From Candidatus Sumerlaeota bacterium (GTDB lineage: Bacteria > Sumerlaeota > Sumerlaeia > JADFCT01), in assembly GCA_026398575.1 (NCBI GenBank), contig JAPLSP010000658.1:1-16118 (forward strand): a DNA stretch of 16,118 nucleotides, in the 5' to 3' direction. This document shows, in pieces, positions 1-6,836 of the stretch. Made by a program: the position numbers and the translations under genes. The notes below the pieces were generated by a model. It saw only the letters and a list, made by a program, of their open reading frames with translations. It did no database searches and had not been told where the DNA came from. Each line of letters opens with the position of its first letter. The stretch's first letter is position 1.

Positions 1-1382
1 AGGTGGTCAATATCGTCCACCTCGTCGCGCTCGGCGTGCAGTTCGATCAGATGGCGCACGACCGCCTCGATGTCGAACAAATCGAGCAACCGCGATTCCG
101 TGGCGTTTTCGTGACGGAAGCGGATGTTGATCTTGTAGCGTCCCACCAACCCGAGGTCGTAGCGCTTTTCGTTGAAGAAGGTGTCTTCGATCAGGCGCTT
201 GCCGCTGCTGACAGAGACGGGATTGCCCGGCCGCAGGCGCTTGAAAATTTCCACCACCGCCTCGTCAAAGCACTTCGTCTTGTCTTTTTCGATGGTCGCC
301 AGCAGGACGTTGGTCTCTTCGTTTTCGATCTGCAACACCCAAATCTTGTTGATCTTGGCCTGTGCGCAGCGGCGCAGGAAAGTCGTCGTGACGCGTTCGA
401 AGGTCTCGCCCAGGATTTCACCGGTTTTCTTGTCAATGACGTCTTTGGCCAAAATGCGGCCCAGAATCCCGCTGTAAGACTCGGCCACCGTCAACTGGAC
501 GGCGTCAATCCCGGCGTTTTTCAGGGTGTTGATGACCTTCGTGGTCACCTTGCCGCCTTTTTCCGCCAGGCGCTTGCCCAGCTTCTCGTCGAAGACGTCC
601 TCGATGAATTCCTCGCCCGTGTACTTGTCCAGATCCTTGACGGCGGTTTTGCCGAGGGAAAAGTCATCGAGTTTGATTTCCTCGAAGTCGAAGAATTTCT
701 CGGCGATCGCCTCGTCGGTCTCCAGGCCGAAAGCGCGCAGGAAGATCGTGGCCGGGATTTTTCGCTTGCGGTCAATGATGACGTGCATGACGTTGTAGAT
801 GTCCACCTCGAACTCGACCCAGGCGCCGCGGTATGGGATCACCCGCGCCGAGTAGGTGTTTTTGCCGTTCTGATGGACCGCCGAGGAAAACGAAATGCCG
901 GGCGAACGATGCAGCTGGCTGACGACGACGCGCTCGGCGCCGTTGATGATGAACGTCCCCTGATCGGTCATCAGGGGAATGTCGCCCATGTAGGATTCCT
1001 GTTCCTTGATGTCGCGAATTTCGGCGTGTCCGGTATCCGGATCCACTTCGCGCACGATCAGCTGGAGTTTGACCTTGAGCGGGGCGGCGTACGTCATGCC
1101 GCGCTGGAGGCATTCGCGCACGTCGTATTTCGGCGTGCCGAGCGAATACTCGACGAACTCGAGCGTCGTCGGATTGCCCGCCGTCTGAATCGGATAGATC
1201 GAGCAAAAAGCCTCTTGCAGGCCTTTTTGCCTGTCGCGCTGGTCCGGCGGGGTCTCCGCCTGCAGAAACTCCCGGTACGAATGCATCTGCGTTTCCAAGA
1301 GATATGGCATCGCCATCACCTCCTGGATCAGGGAGAAGGTGTGCCGCGGGCTCTTGATTTTTTGCTGGATGACAATGCTCAT
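1..1382 (-). CDS. rpoB: RNA polymerase beta subunit, N-terminal part (runs off the left edge)
   Basis: This is the beta subunit of DNA-directed RNA polymerase, part of the catalytic core with beta' and alpha. The minus strand reads as one open frame from ATG at 1382 to the window edge, 460 complete codons without a stop. The start MSIVIQQKIKSPRHTFSL is preceded by AGGAG six bases upstream. Recognisable beta-subunit segments are the protrusion and lobe region with INGAERVVVSQLHRSPG (around residue 165), which lies in the N-terminal rifampicin-contact region, and the terminal RDEVDDIDHL, the start of the strongly conserved DDIDHLGNRRVR segment. The main rifampicin cluster and the active site lie beyond the window. 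It follows rplL after 151 bp, the usual rplKAJL-rpoBC order. The identification is certain; only the 3' two thirds are missing. Confidence 0.97.
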   Translation of the reverse strand, partial: MSIVIQQKIKSPRHTFSLIQEVMAMPYLLETQMHSYREFLQAETPPDQRDRQKGLQEAFCSIYPIQTAGNPTTLEFVEYSLGTPKYDVRECLQRGMTYAAPLKVKLQLIVREVDPDTGHAEIRDIKEQESYMGDIPLMTDQGTFIINGAERVVVSQLHRSPGISFSSAVHQNGKNTYSARVIPYRGAWVEFEVDIYNVMHVIIDRKRKIPATIFLRAFGLETDEAIAEKFFDFEEIKLDDFSLGKTAVKDLDKYTGEEFIEDVFDEKLGKRLAEKGGKVTTKVINTLKNAGIDAVQLTVAESYSGILGRILAKDVIDKKTGEILGETFERVTTTFLRRCAQAKINKIWVLQIENEETNVLLATIEKDKTKCFDEAVVEIFKRLRPGNPVSVSSGKRLIEDTFFNEKRYDLGLVGRYKINIRFRHENATESRLLDLFDIEAVVRHLIELHAERDEVDDIDH

Positions 1383-1478
1383 TGCTGACTCCTGGCTGCT
1401 ATATTGGAAAAAGGAATCAATTTCTTTTGAGATAAAAAGTTTGTAGAACGCATGATGATCGGATTAAACGCCAATTTC

Positions 1479-1505
1479 CGCCGGGCGGCGCCATGCCGCC
1501 CGGCG
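1479..1505 (-). promoter_or_regulatory. Strong hairpin in the rplL-rpoB gap (attenuator or processing site)
   Basis: A perfect 11-bp GC-rich inverted repeat (1479-1489 with 1495-1505, 5-nt loop) lies in the 151-bp gap between rplL and rpoB. Read on the transcribed minus strand it is followed by GGAAATTGGCG rather than a U-run, so it is not a classical intrinsic terminator. In E. coli the same gap holds a partial attenuator and an RNase III cleavage site that set rpoB expression below rplL; an equivalent role here is inference. The rest of the gap is AT-rich, with no clear promoter seen. Confidence 0.5.
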
Positions 1506-1533
1506 TTTTGCTTTCCGGAACCGTGCAACGAAA

Positions 1534-1920
1534 TTATGATAGCTCAACCTTCGCGCCAACTGCTTCGAGTTGCTTCTTCATCGCCTCGGCGTCGGCCTTC
1601 GGCACTTCTTCTTTTACGACTTTCGGCGCGCCTTCAACCAAGTCTTTGGCTTCCTTCAGCCCAAGGCTCGTGATCGCGCGGATTTCCTTGATGACTTTGA
1701 TCTTCTCAGGACCGGCGTCCTTCAGCGTTACGGTGAACGAGTCCTTCTCTTCCGCCACGGGCGCCGCCGCAGGCCCCGCCGCAGCAGGGCCGGCCATGGC
1801 CACCGGAGCGGCCGCCGAAACTTCATACTTCGTCTCAATCGCTTTGACCAGTTCATTGATCTCGAGAATGGTCAACGTGCCAATGCGATCCACGATTTCT
1901 TGAATGGTGATATCCGCCAT
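1534..1920 (-). CDS. rplL: Large ribosomal subunit protein bL12 (L7/L12)
   Basis: This 128-residue protein forms the dimeric ribosomal stalk that recruits and stimulates translational GTPases; L10 anchors it to the ribosome. It has the family layout: an N-terminal dimerisation domain (about residues 1-33), an Ala/Pro/Gly-rich flexible hinge (about 34-56), and a C-terminal domain (about 57-128) with the conserved [20 protein letters not shown] and a C-terminal GAKVEL. Length is normal for the family (about 120-130). An AAGGAG lies about 10 nt upstream of the ATG. It follows rplJ after 88 bp and precedes rpoB. Confidence 0.97.
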   Translation of the reverse strand: MADITIQEIVDRIGTLTILEINELVKAIETKYEVSAAAPVAMAGPAAAGPAAAPVAEEKDSFTVTLKDAGPEKIKVIKEIRAITSLGLKEAKDLVEGAPKVVKEEVPKADAEAMKKQLEAVGAKVELS

Positions 1921-2008
1921 TTTCTATTTGCTCCTTGTCTCAATCTAGTTTGGGTTTGGGGTGAGAGGTTTTCTGCCTCGATCATCTCCCGTTTTTCGCG
2001 CGGCGCCT

Positions 2009-2533
2009 TTAGGCCGCTTTTTCCTTCTTTTCCGCGACGGCCTTCAACGCATAAGCCACTTTGCTGACCGTGGCCTTCAGGCTGATGGCGAGTCGGGTCA
2101 CCGGGCTCTTCAGATCGCCCAACAACCGTCCAAGCATTTGTCCGCGGCTTGGCAGCAGCGCCAGCATCGCGACGCCGGCGGCATCCAGGAGCACTTTCTC
2201 AAAGATACCGCACCGAACCAGCATTTTCGCGTTCGTCTTGGCGTATTCCGTCAGTATCTTCGGCCCCGCTACCGGGTCCTTCATGCTGAAGACGAAGGCG
2301 GACGGACCTTTGAGATGCGCTTCGGGCGCCGGCAGTCCGGCCTCCTTCAGCGCGATCTTGGCCAGCCGGTTCTTGACGACCCGAATCACGACGCCCTGCG
2401 CCCGCATTTTGACGCGCAGATCCGTCATCTCGGCCACCGACATACCGCGGTAGCCGGTCACGACGATGGATTTGGCCTGGGTCATTTGCTCCCTGGCCTT
2501 GGCGACGAGATCAATTTTTACCTTGGATGGCAT
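2009..2533 (-). CDS. rplJ: Large ribosomal subunit protein uL10
   Basis: This 174-residue stalk-base protein binds 23S rRNA together with L11 and carries the L7/L12 dimers on its C-terminal helix. The N-terminal domain shows the family pattern KSIVVTGYRGMSVAEMTDLR and VVKNRLAKIAL (about residues 20-65), then the central GPSAFVFSMKDPVA. The lysine- and alanine-rich C-terminal tail matches the L12-binding helix. The ATG is preceded by a near-perfect Shine-Dalgarno, AAGGAGGTGA. Part of it can pair with an upstream sequence (see the leader entry), which suggests translational autoregulation. Length is normal. Confidence 0.96.
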   Translation of the reverse strand: MPSKVKIDLVAKAREQMTQAKSIVVTGYRGMSVAEMTDLRVKMRAQGVVIRVVKNRLAKIALKEAGLPAPEAHLKGPSAFVFSMKDPVAGPKILTEYAKTNAKMLVRCGIFEKVLLDAAGVAMLALLPSRGQMLGRLLGDLKSPVTRLAISLKATVSKVAYALKAVAEKKEKAA

Positions 2534-2732
2534 TCGCTGTATTCACCTCCTTCCCCTTTCCGTGGGGTTCAAAGACGCTCTTTACCTGCGGGAGGGGAAG
2601 GGATTCTTTCTTCGCTCACCCGCGATCTTGACCGGAGGCGCCGCCTCAAAAACCTGACGCCGTTATCCTCGCTTCTTCGGAGGGCCGGTTGTCCTGGACC
2701 GCTCACTTTCGTATCGAGTTTGAATTACCTCG
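2534..2732 (-). promoter_or_regulatory. Candidate rplJ (L10) mRNA leader with SD-sequestering stem
   Basis: About 200 bases lie before rplJ with no supported gene. On the transcribed strand, CCTTCCCCT (2593-2601) can pair perfectly over 9 bp with AGGGGAAGG (2549-2557), which covers the first half of the rplJ Shine-Dalgarno; the loop is 35 nt. A competing short stem, CCCC (2564-2567) with GGGG (2553-2556), would break that pairing. Further upstream, GAGGC/GCCTC (2635-2647) forms a small hairpin, and CCGAAGAAGCGAGG (about 2667-2680) vaguely resembles the conserved purine-rich part of known L10 leaders. L10-L12 autoregulation through the leader is established in several bacteria. Assigning it here is inference from position and pairing, without covariation. 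Confidence 0.45.
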
Positions 2733-2939
2733 CTAATACTTGTTGATCGTAAACTCCGGCCGATCCTTTTTCACAAACACCAGATCCATTTGCCAGAAGG
2801 AGCCGTCTCGCGGCCGATGCAGCGGATCAGCCAAATCACGCCCTGTTTTATCACGCGCTTGACGTTCAATGAGAGCCTCTCCTCTTGCGAATCCTCGGAA
2901 TCGCAAGGCAAAAGCCATCTTTCTCAACGGCTGAATCAT
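2733..2939 (-). CDS. Possible small hypothetical protein overlapping rplA
   Basis: A 68-codon reading frame starts at ATG 2939 with an ATGA overlap of the rplA stop codon, a geometry that often marks translational coupling. The product is basic (many Arg and Lys), has no signal peptide or membrane segment, and ends WQMDLVFVKKDRPEFTINKY. I recognise no family. For: the coupled start, the same strand as the operon, and an otherwise unexplained 402-bp gap between rplA and rplJ. Against: no known small gene sits here in this operon, and third-position base choice is not clearly biased like that of its neighbours. It may be a chance open frame or a decayed insertion. Confidence 0.25.
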   Translation of the reverse strand: MIQPLRKMAFALRFRGFARGEALIERQARDKTGRDLADPLHRPRDGSFWQMDLVFVKKDRPEFTINKY

Positions 2940-3622
2940 ACGACATAGGCGATTCGAAGGCCCGGACTCATGGTGGAAGCGACCGACACGTTTTTCATAT
3001 AGTGTCCCTTGGCGGAGGCCGGTTTGGCCTTGGCGATTGCTTCGAGCACCATATTGAGATTATCGGCGATTTGCTGCGCCGAGAAACTGATCTTGCCGAT
3101 GACCATATGAATGACCGCATTGCGGTCTAAGCGATATTCCACACGTCCGCTCTTGATTTCCTTGATCGCCGCAGCCACGTCGTTCGTGACGGTTCCGGCC
3201 TTGGGACTCGGCATCAGGTTGCGCGGGCCCAGGACCTTGCCCAGTTTTCCGACTTCCTTCATCATATCGGGCGTGGCGATGCAGGCGTCAAAATCCAAAA
3301 AGCCGCCTTTGATTTTTTCCGCCAAATCCGCCCCGCCGACGATGTCGGCGCCCGCCTTGCGCGCGTCTTCCGCGCGCTCGTCAGCGGTGAATACCGCCAC
3401 GCGTTTGGTCTTGCCCGTGCCATGTGGCAGAACGACGGTGCCGCGGACCTGCTGATCCGCGTTACGAGGGTCCACGCCCAGGTGCACGTGCAATTCGATG
3501 CTCGCGTCGAACTTGGCGTACGATATTTCCTTCAGCAATCCGGCCGCCTCTTCCACCGTGTATTCCTTATCCGGCGATACCTTGACGGCTACTTCCCGGT
3601 ACTTCTTTCCATGCGTTGCCAT
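2936..3622 (-). CDS. rplA: Large ribosomal subunit protein uL1
   Basis: This 228-residue protein forms the mobile L1 stalk at the E site, helps release deacylated tRNA, and in many bacteria represses its own operon. Family signatures are [34 protein letters not shown] (about residues 68-89), [33 protein letters not shown] and the C-terminal [19 protein letters not shown]. The start at 3622 ([11 protein letters not shown]) is chosen because AAGGAGG lies 5-6 nt upstream and homology begins there. The frame stays open to 3694, but that extension would translate the tandem repeat array at 3671-3710 and is rejected. It lies 122 bp downstream of rplK. Confidence 0.96.
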   Translation of the reverse strand: MATHGKKYREVAVKVSPDKEYTVEEAAGLLKEISYAKFDASIELHVHLGVDPRNADQQVRGTVVLPHGTGKTKRVAVFTADERAEDARKAGADIVGGADLAEKIKGGFLDFDACIATPDMMKEVGKLGKVLGPRNLMPSPKAGTVTNDVAAAIKEIKSGRVEYRLDRNAVIHMVIGKISFSAQQIADNLNMVLEAIAKAKPASAKGHYMKNVSVASTMSPGLRIAYVV

Positions 3623-3670
3623 TGCTTCCTCCTTGTGGTTTTGGCGGCCTGGCGCGTTGGCCAAGGCCTC

Positions 3671-3710
3671 CCACGGACTAACACGGACCAACACGGACCA
3701 ACACGGACTG
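3671..3710 (-). repeat. 10-bp tandem repeat array (core CACGGAC), 4 units, before rplA
   Basis: Four 10-bp units lie head to tail in the rplK-rplA gap: ccacggacta, acacggacca twice, acacggactg. The invariant core is cacggac with a 3-nt variable spacer; read on the gene strand it is GTCCGTG. The array ends 48 bp upstream of the rplA start. The same family occurs at 13661-13720 in the same orientation relative to its gene. Its function is unknown. Confidence 0.9.
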
Positions 3711-3744
3711 AGTTTGGTCTTCTCCGCGTCTCCCCTCTTCGCGT

Positions 3745-4170
3745 CTAGCCTTCCACCGTGATTCCCATGCTGCGCGCGGTGCCGGCGATCATGCGCACGG
3801 CGCCGTCCATATCTTTGGAATTCAGATTCTGCGCTTTGATCTTGGCGATTTTTTCCATCTGCGCTCGCGTGATTTTGGCGATCTTTGTTTTGTTCGGTTC
3901 GCCCGAACCTTTCTCGATCCCGAGTTCCTTGAGAATCAGAACCGAGGCTGGCGGGGATTTAAGCTCAAAGGTGAATGACCGGTCCCCATAGACGGTGATA
4001 ATCGCGGGAATGGTCATGCCCGGCTGATCTTTGGTCTTGGCGTTGAACTGTTTGCAAAATTCCATGATGTTAACGCCATGTTGGCCCAGAGCGGGTCCCA
4101 CCGGCGGCGCCGGCGTCGCCTGCCCGCCCGGACATTGCACTTTGACTTTCGCGATGACCTTCTTTGCCAT
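3745..4170 (-). CDS. rplK: Large ribosomal subunit protein uL11
   Basis: This 141-residue protein sits at the GTPase-associated centre of the 50S subunit, binds 23S rRNA next to the L10 stalk base, and is needed for the stringent factor response. The N-terminal domain shows [20 protein letters not shown] and [18 protein letters not shown] (the conserved proline-rich lip, about residues 9-47). The C-terminal rRNA-binding domain has KSPPASVLI and [19 protein letters not shown]. Length matches the family exactly. A Shine-Dalgarno AGGAG precedes the ATG by 7-8 nt. It follows nusG after 109 bp containing a heptamer repeat array. Confidence 0.97.
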   Translation of the reverse strand: MAKKVIAKVKVQCPGGQATPAPPVGPALGQHGVNIMEFCKQFNAKTKDQPGMTIPAIITVYGDRSFTFELKSPPASVLILKELGIEKGSGEPNKTKIAKITRAQMEKIAKIKAQNLNSKDMDGAVRMIAGTARSMGITVEG

Positions 4171-4190
4171 GTTCCAGCTCCTATATTCGC

Positions 4191-4253
4191 AGTTCCGAGT
4201 TCACTGTTCCGAGTTCCGAGTTCCGAGTTCAGAGTTCACCGTTCGCTGTTCAC
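4191..4253 (-). repeat. 7-bp tandem repeat array, 9 units, between nusG and rplK
   Basis: Nine uninterrupted heptamers with consensus NGTTCNN (most often agttccg or agttcac) occupy 63 of the 109 bp between nusG and rplK. The array begins about 20 bp upstream of the rplK ATG, so it is transcribed in the rplK leader, where the gene strand reads as repeated GGAACT/TGAACT units. No terminator or promoter is apparent here. The pattern resembles the heptanucleotide repeats (STRR) of filamentous cyanobacteria in scale only, not in sequence. Confidence 0.9.
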
Positions 4254-4279
4254 ATATTTGAAATTTCAAATCTCTTTGA

Positions 4280-5020
4280 TTAGATTTTGTCCACCTGCAA
4301 AACATCCAATTCCACCGCGGTCTGCCGCCCAAAAATGGAAACCATGACGGACAATTTGCCGCGCTGAGGGTCAATTTCACTGACTTGCCCGTTGAAGCCA
4401 ACGAGCGGTCCTTCGATGATCTTGACCTGTTCGCCTTTGGCGAACTGGATTTCGGTTTTCGGCTTTTCCTGGCGATGCGAGGTTTGAGCCAGCAAGCGCT
4501 CGACTTCCTCATCCTCCATCGCAATGGGCTTGGTTCCGTCATCCACAAAGCCCGCGACGCCGGGCAGCGAAGTAATCATCTCAACCACGTGCTCGCTTGG
4601 CCGCATCTGAATCAACACATAGCCCGGCATCAGATTGCGCTGGGCTTGCGCTTTCTTGCCGTCCTTGATTTCAATGACCTCATGCGTCGGGATCAGCAGG
4701 CGCGCGACATGTTGACTCAGGCCGTCAATCTCGAGGCGATACTGGATATTCTTGAGCACCTTTTGCTCGAAGCCGGAATAGACATGGATCGCGTACCATC
4801 GCGCCGAAGGCGGAATCGAAACCGCTGCGGCGGCCGCGCTCGCAGGGGCAGGCGCCGCCGGCTGCGCCGCGGCGTCGCTGCCGGAGGCCGAAGCTGCCGG
4901 GCTTGAAACTGCGGCGTTCTCCTGCGCCGGGAGACTCTGCGTTTCATTCACAATCGCGCTCCCCGCGCCCGTCTCCGAAACTGCCGCGGGGGAGGCATTT
5001 TTGCGTTCATCATTCGTCAT
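4280..5020 (-). CDS. nusG: Transcription termination/antitermination protein NusG with long N-terminal extension
   Basis: NusG binds the beta' clamp helices of RNA polymerase through its NGN domain and Rho or ribosomal S10 through its KOW domain. The NGN domain starts at residue 74 with RWYAIHVYSGFEQKV and contains NLMPGYVLI. The KOW domain is the last 54 residues (FAKGEQVKIIEGPLVGFNG to LQVDKI). The first 72 residues or so are a low-complexity Ala/Ser/Pro tract absent from typical NusG of about 180 residues, making this 246 residues. I start at ATG 5020; a TTG at 5032, overlapping the secE stop, would add four residues. It follows secE directly and precedes rplK. Confidence 0.94.
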   Translation of the reverse strand: MTNDERKNASPAAVSETGAGSAIVNETQSLPAQENAAVSSPAASASGSDAAAQPAAPAPASAAAAAVSIPPSARWYAIHVYSGFEQKVLKNIQYRLEIDGLSQHVARLLIPTHEVIEIKDGKKAQAQRNLMPGYVLIQMRPSEHVVEMITSLPGVAGFVDDGTKPIAMEDEEVERLLAQTSHRQEKPKTEIQFAKGEQVKIIEGPLVGFNGQVSEIDPQRGKLSVMVSIFGRQTAVELDVLQVDKI

Positions 5021-5028
5021 TTCTATTG

Positions 5029-5244
5029 TCAACCTTGTCCCGAGGCTTCGAGGATGATTTTGAGGAAGAAGGCATATACTGCGTCAATGCCCCAAAGCAT
5101 GATTGAGAGCGCTACGACGGCCACCAGCACGGAAATGGTTGAAGCTGCCACCATCTGCCGATTCGGCCAACTGACCTTCTGCATCTCAACTTTCACTTCT
5201 TTGAGAAACTTCTCGGTCTTCTCCGGCCATTGACGAATACTCAT
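5029..5244 (-). CDS. secE: Protein translocase subunit SecE
   Basis: SecE is the essential small subunit of the SecYEG protein-conducting channel in the inner membrane and clamps the two halves of SecY. This 71-residue form is the short, single-membrane-segment type found in most bacteria. The amphipathic N-terminal helix carries the family motif EVKVEMQKVSWPNRQ (about residues 16-30), followed by one hydrophobic segment (about 34-52) and a short tail. The ATG is at 5244, with a weak AGGA upstream. It lies 25 bp downstream of tRNA-Trp and directly before nusG, the standard arrangement; rpmG, often found just before secE, is not present here. Confidence 0.94.
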   Translation of the reverse strand: MSIRQWPEKTEKFLKEVKVEMQKVSWPNRQMVAASTISVLVAVVALSIMLWGIDAVYAFFLKIILEASGQG

Positions 5245-5269
5245 GATCCGACAGGTTCCTTTGTTTTTT

Positions 5270-5345
5270 TGGCAGGCGTGGAGGGACTTGAACCCCCAAC
5301 CACCGGTTTTGGAGACCGGTGCTCTACCAATTGAGCCACACGCCT
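5270..5345 (-). tRNA. trnW: tRNA-Trp (anticodon CCA)
   Basis: A complete cloverleaf can be folded on the minus strand: acceptor AGGCGTG/CACGCCT (7 bp), D stem GCTC/GAGC, anticodon stem CCGGT/ACCGG with loop CTCCAAA giving anticodon CCA, T stem GGGGG/CCCTC with loop TTCAAGT, discriminator G. The 3' CCA is encoded (5270-5272), giving 76 nt. Its place immediately before secE-nusG-rplK is widely conserved in bacteria, and the tRNA is probably processed from the same transcript. Confidence 0.97.
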
Positions 5346-5414
5346 TTGATGCTTGATTGTTTTGGAGATAAATAGCCCAAAAATCAACGCCCCGCGCTCC
5401 CGTGCAACAAGAGC

Positions 5415-5452
5415 GGCTTAGTTTTAAGCCCTAAATGGAGGGGTGCAGTCAA
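5415..5452 (-). promoter_or_regulatory. Candidate promoter for tRNA-Trp-secE-nusG, with palindrome
   Basis: In the divergent gap (5346-5514), the minus strand has a good -35 box, TTGACT (5447-5452). At the right distance the -10 candidate GCTTAA (5424-5429, 17-bp spacing) is poor. That region overlaps an inverted repeat GGCTTA/TAAGCC (5415-5420 and 5425-5430, 4-nt loop), which could be an operator or just a small hairpin. The placement before the block is sensible, but the evidence is weak. Confidence 0.3.
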
Positions 5453-5514
5453 GGGATTTTTTTTAGTGGACAAAGTTTTTTATATCATGCATAAAAGAAA
5501 TGGAGGCGATGAAC

Positions 5515-6162
5515 ATGCACAATTTCAGCGAGTACGTTCTTGTTTTTGTCGGTTTGCTCGCGATTGTGGACCCGATCGGCAATACGCCGGTTTTCCTGAG
5601 CGCCATGGCGGGCCGTCCAAAAGAGGACTATTATTCGACGGCGAAGGCAGCCGCAATCACGGTTATTGTAACGTTGCTCGTCGCAGCCTGGCTGGGCGAA
5701 TCCATTTTTCATTTCTTTGGCATCGGGATCAATTCCTTTCGCGTCGCCAGCGGCATTTTGCTGCTCATGATGGCTGTTTCCATGATGTCCGCACAAAAAT
5801 CGCCGGTCCGGCAAAGCCCCGATGAAATGGATGCGCTTCACGACAAGAAGACGCTGGGCATCATTCCGCTCGGCATTCCTTTGCTCTCGGGACCGGGGGC
5901 GATTTCACTGGTTATCGCCGCCACGCATCAAGACAGCAGTTTTCTGGGCCGTGTGGCGTTGAGCCTCATCGTTGTCTTGGTGGCTTCGATCTGCTGGGCG
6001 GTGATGACTTTTTCCGCGCCCATCGGGCGGCTGCTGGGCAAGACGGGCATCAACATATTCACGCGGCTGCTCGGATTGATCCTGGCCTCGCTGGCCGTTG
6101 AATTCATCGCCAAAGGCGCGCTGGCGTTGTTCCCGGGATGGGCGGGAATCGCGGTGAAATAG
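5515..6162 (+). CDS. MarC family integral membrane protein
   Basis: This 215-residue inner-membrane protein of the MarC/YchE/YhgN (UPF0056) family has six predicted hydrophobic segments and no established biochemical function; early links to multiple antibiotic resistance were not upheld. Family signatures are the N-terminal VDPIGNTPVFL (about residues 18-28) and LLSGPGAISLVIA after the central loop. Hydrophobic stretches lie near residues 5-25, 47-65, 72-93, 115-138, 147-168 and 185-207. I start at ATG 5515 because GGAGGCG lies 8 nt upstream; in-frame ATGs at 5500 and 5509 are too close to or upstream of that site. It is transcribed divergently from the tRNA-secE block. Confidence 0.9.
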   Translation: MHNFSEYVLVFVGLLAIVDPIGNTPVFLSAMAGRPKEDYYSTAKAAAITVIVTLLVAAWLGESIFHFFGIGINSFRVASGILLLMMAVSMMSAQKSPVRQSPDEMDALHDKKTLGIIPLGIPLLSGPGAISLVIAATHQDSSFLGRVALSLIVVLVASICWAVMTFSAPIGRLLGKTGINIFTRLLGLILASLAVEFIAKGALALFPGWAGIAVK

Positions 6163-6182
6163 CGGAGGCCGGGATATTTCCC

Positions 6183-6204
6183 AGATAGTTGGAAAACTAT
6201 TTTT
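6183..6204 (+). terminator. Possible weak intrinsic terminator after marC-family gene
   Basis: An inverted repeat ATAGTT (6185-6190) and AACTAT (6195-6200) with a GGAA loop, extendable by one G-T and one A-T pair, is followed by TTTT. It lies 20 bp after the MarC-family stop codon. The stem is AT-rich, so termination would be weak. No gene was seen from 6163 to about 6290. Confidence 0.4.
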
Positions 6205-6343
6205 CTGCCCTTTTCCCTTGAACTCTTAGGCGTCATGGTTGACTATCTCACCAATCAATTGATTGATCTGCGCAGTAATTTTTGTTTGATGGCTCATTGA
6301 AGATTTCTGGCAATTCGCCTCGAAGAGCGATTATTGGGGCGAG

Positions 6344-6814
6344 TTGATCGAAGGGGAGGTATATGAATTGACACCGCCAGGCATTGAACATGGGCGAATC
6401 AACAGCCAGCTAAATTATGAGCTGAGAAAATTCGCCAAAAAAAATAAACTGGGCGAAGTTTTATGCGATTGTGGTTTTGTTTTATTCCAAAAACCTGACA
6501 CGGTTCGCGCGCCCGATATCGCGTTCATCCGCGCGGATAGATGGGCCGAAGCTCAATCAAAGAAATTCTCAGATGTCCCGCCCGATCTGGCCGTCGAAAT
6601 TGTTTCACCGTGGGATACGCATACGAGCCTTGTATCCAAGGCGCGCATGTTTCTCAAAGCGGGCGTCGAGGAAGTTTGGATTGTGGATTCCGATACGAAG
6701 ACGGTTGAGATTCTTCGCGCGCCGCATGAAATCCGGCTGCTGGGCGAAGAGGAAATCATCGAAACGCCGCTGTTGCCTGGATTGAAATTGCCGGTCAGAG
6801 AAATTTTCGAGTAA
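6344..6814 (+). CDS. Uma2 family PD-(D/E)xK nuclease-like protein (5' end uncertain)
   Basis: Uma2-domain proteins have a restriction-endonuclease-like fold; many paralogues occur in cyanobacteria and PVC bacteria and their targets are unknown. The domain is nearly complete: ELIEGEVYELTPP at the start, then catalytic-type residues D58 (RAPDIAFI), E85 (DLAVEIVSP) and K99 (VSKARMFLKAGVEEVWIVD). The only standard start is TTG at 6344, which gives 156 residues with a weak GGGGCGAG upstream. The same frame stays open back to a stop at 6287 and reads DFWQFASKSDYWGELIEGE, which fits the usual Uma2 N-terminus, so translation may begin at ATT 6296 or the true start may be lost by frameshift. It converges on the ThuA-fusion gene with a 22-bp gap. 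Confidence 0.72.
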   Translation: MIEGEVYELTPPGIEHGRINSQLNYELRKFAKKNKLGEVLCDCGFVLFQKPDTVRAPDIAFIRADRWAEAQSKKFSDVPPDLAVEIVSPWDTHTSLVSKARMFLKAGVEEVWIVDSDTKTVEILRAPHEIRLLGEEEIIETPLLPGLKLPVREIFE

Positions 6815-6836
6815 GCCATCCGCCACAGTTCTTCTT

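Noticed and set aside
3..1388. A 461-codon open frame on the plus strand
   Set aside because: It is antisense to the certain rpoB frame; the codon bias of GC-rich genes leaves the opposite strand open. No recognisable domains.
3623..3694. 24-residue N-terminal extension of L1
   Set aside because: It would translate through the Shine-Dalgarno and the tandem repeat array; the standard L1 start at 3622 has AAGGAGG.
3671..3710. CRISPR array
   Set aside because: Units are 10 bp with no 25-40 bp spacers, and no cas genes are present. The same applies to the other arrays.
5467..5495. Promoter for the MarC-family gene (TGGACA, 17 bp, CATAAA)
   Set aside because: Boxes are passable, but the implied transcription start (~5502) would fall at or inside the Shine-Dalgarno of the preferred start, so the call is not supported.
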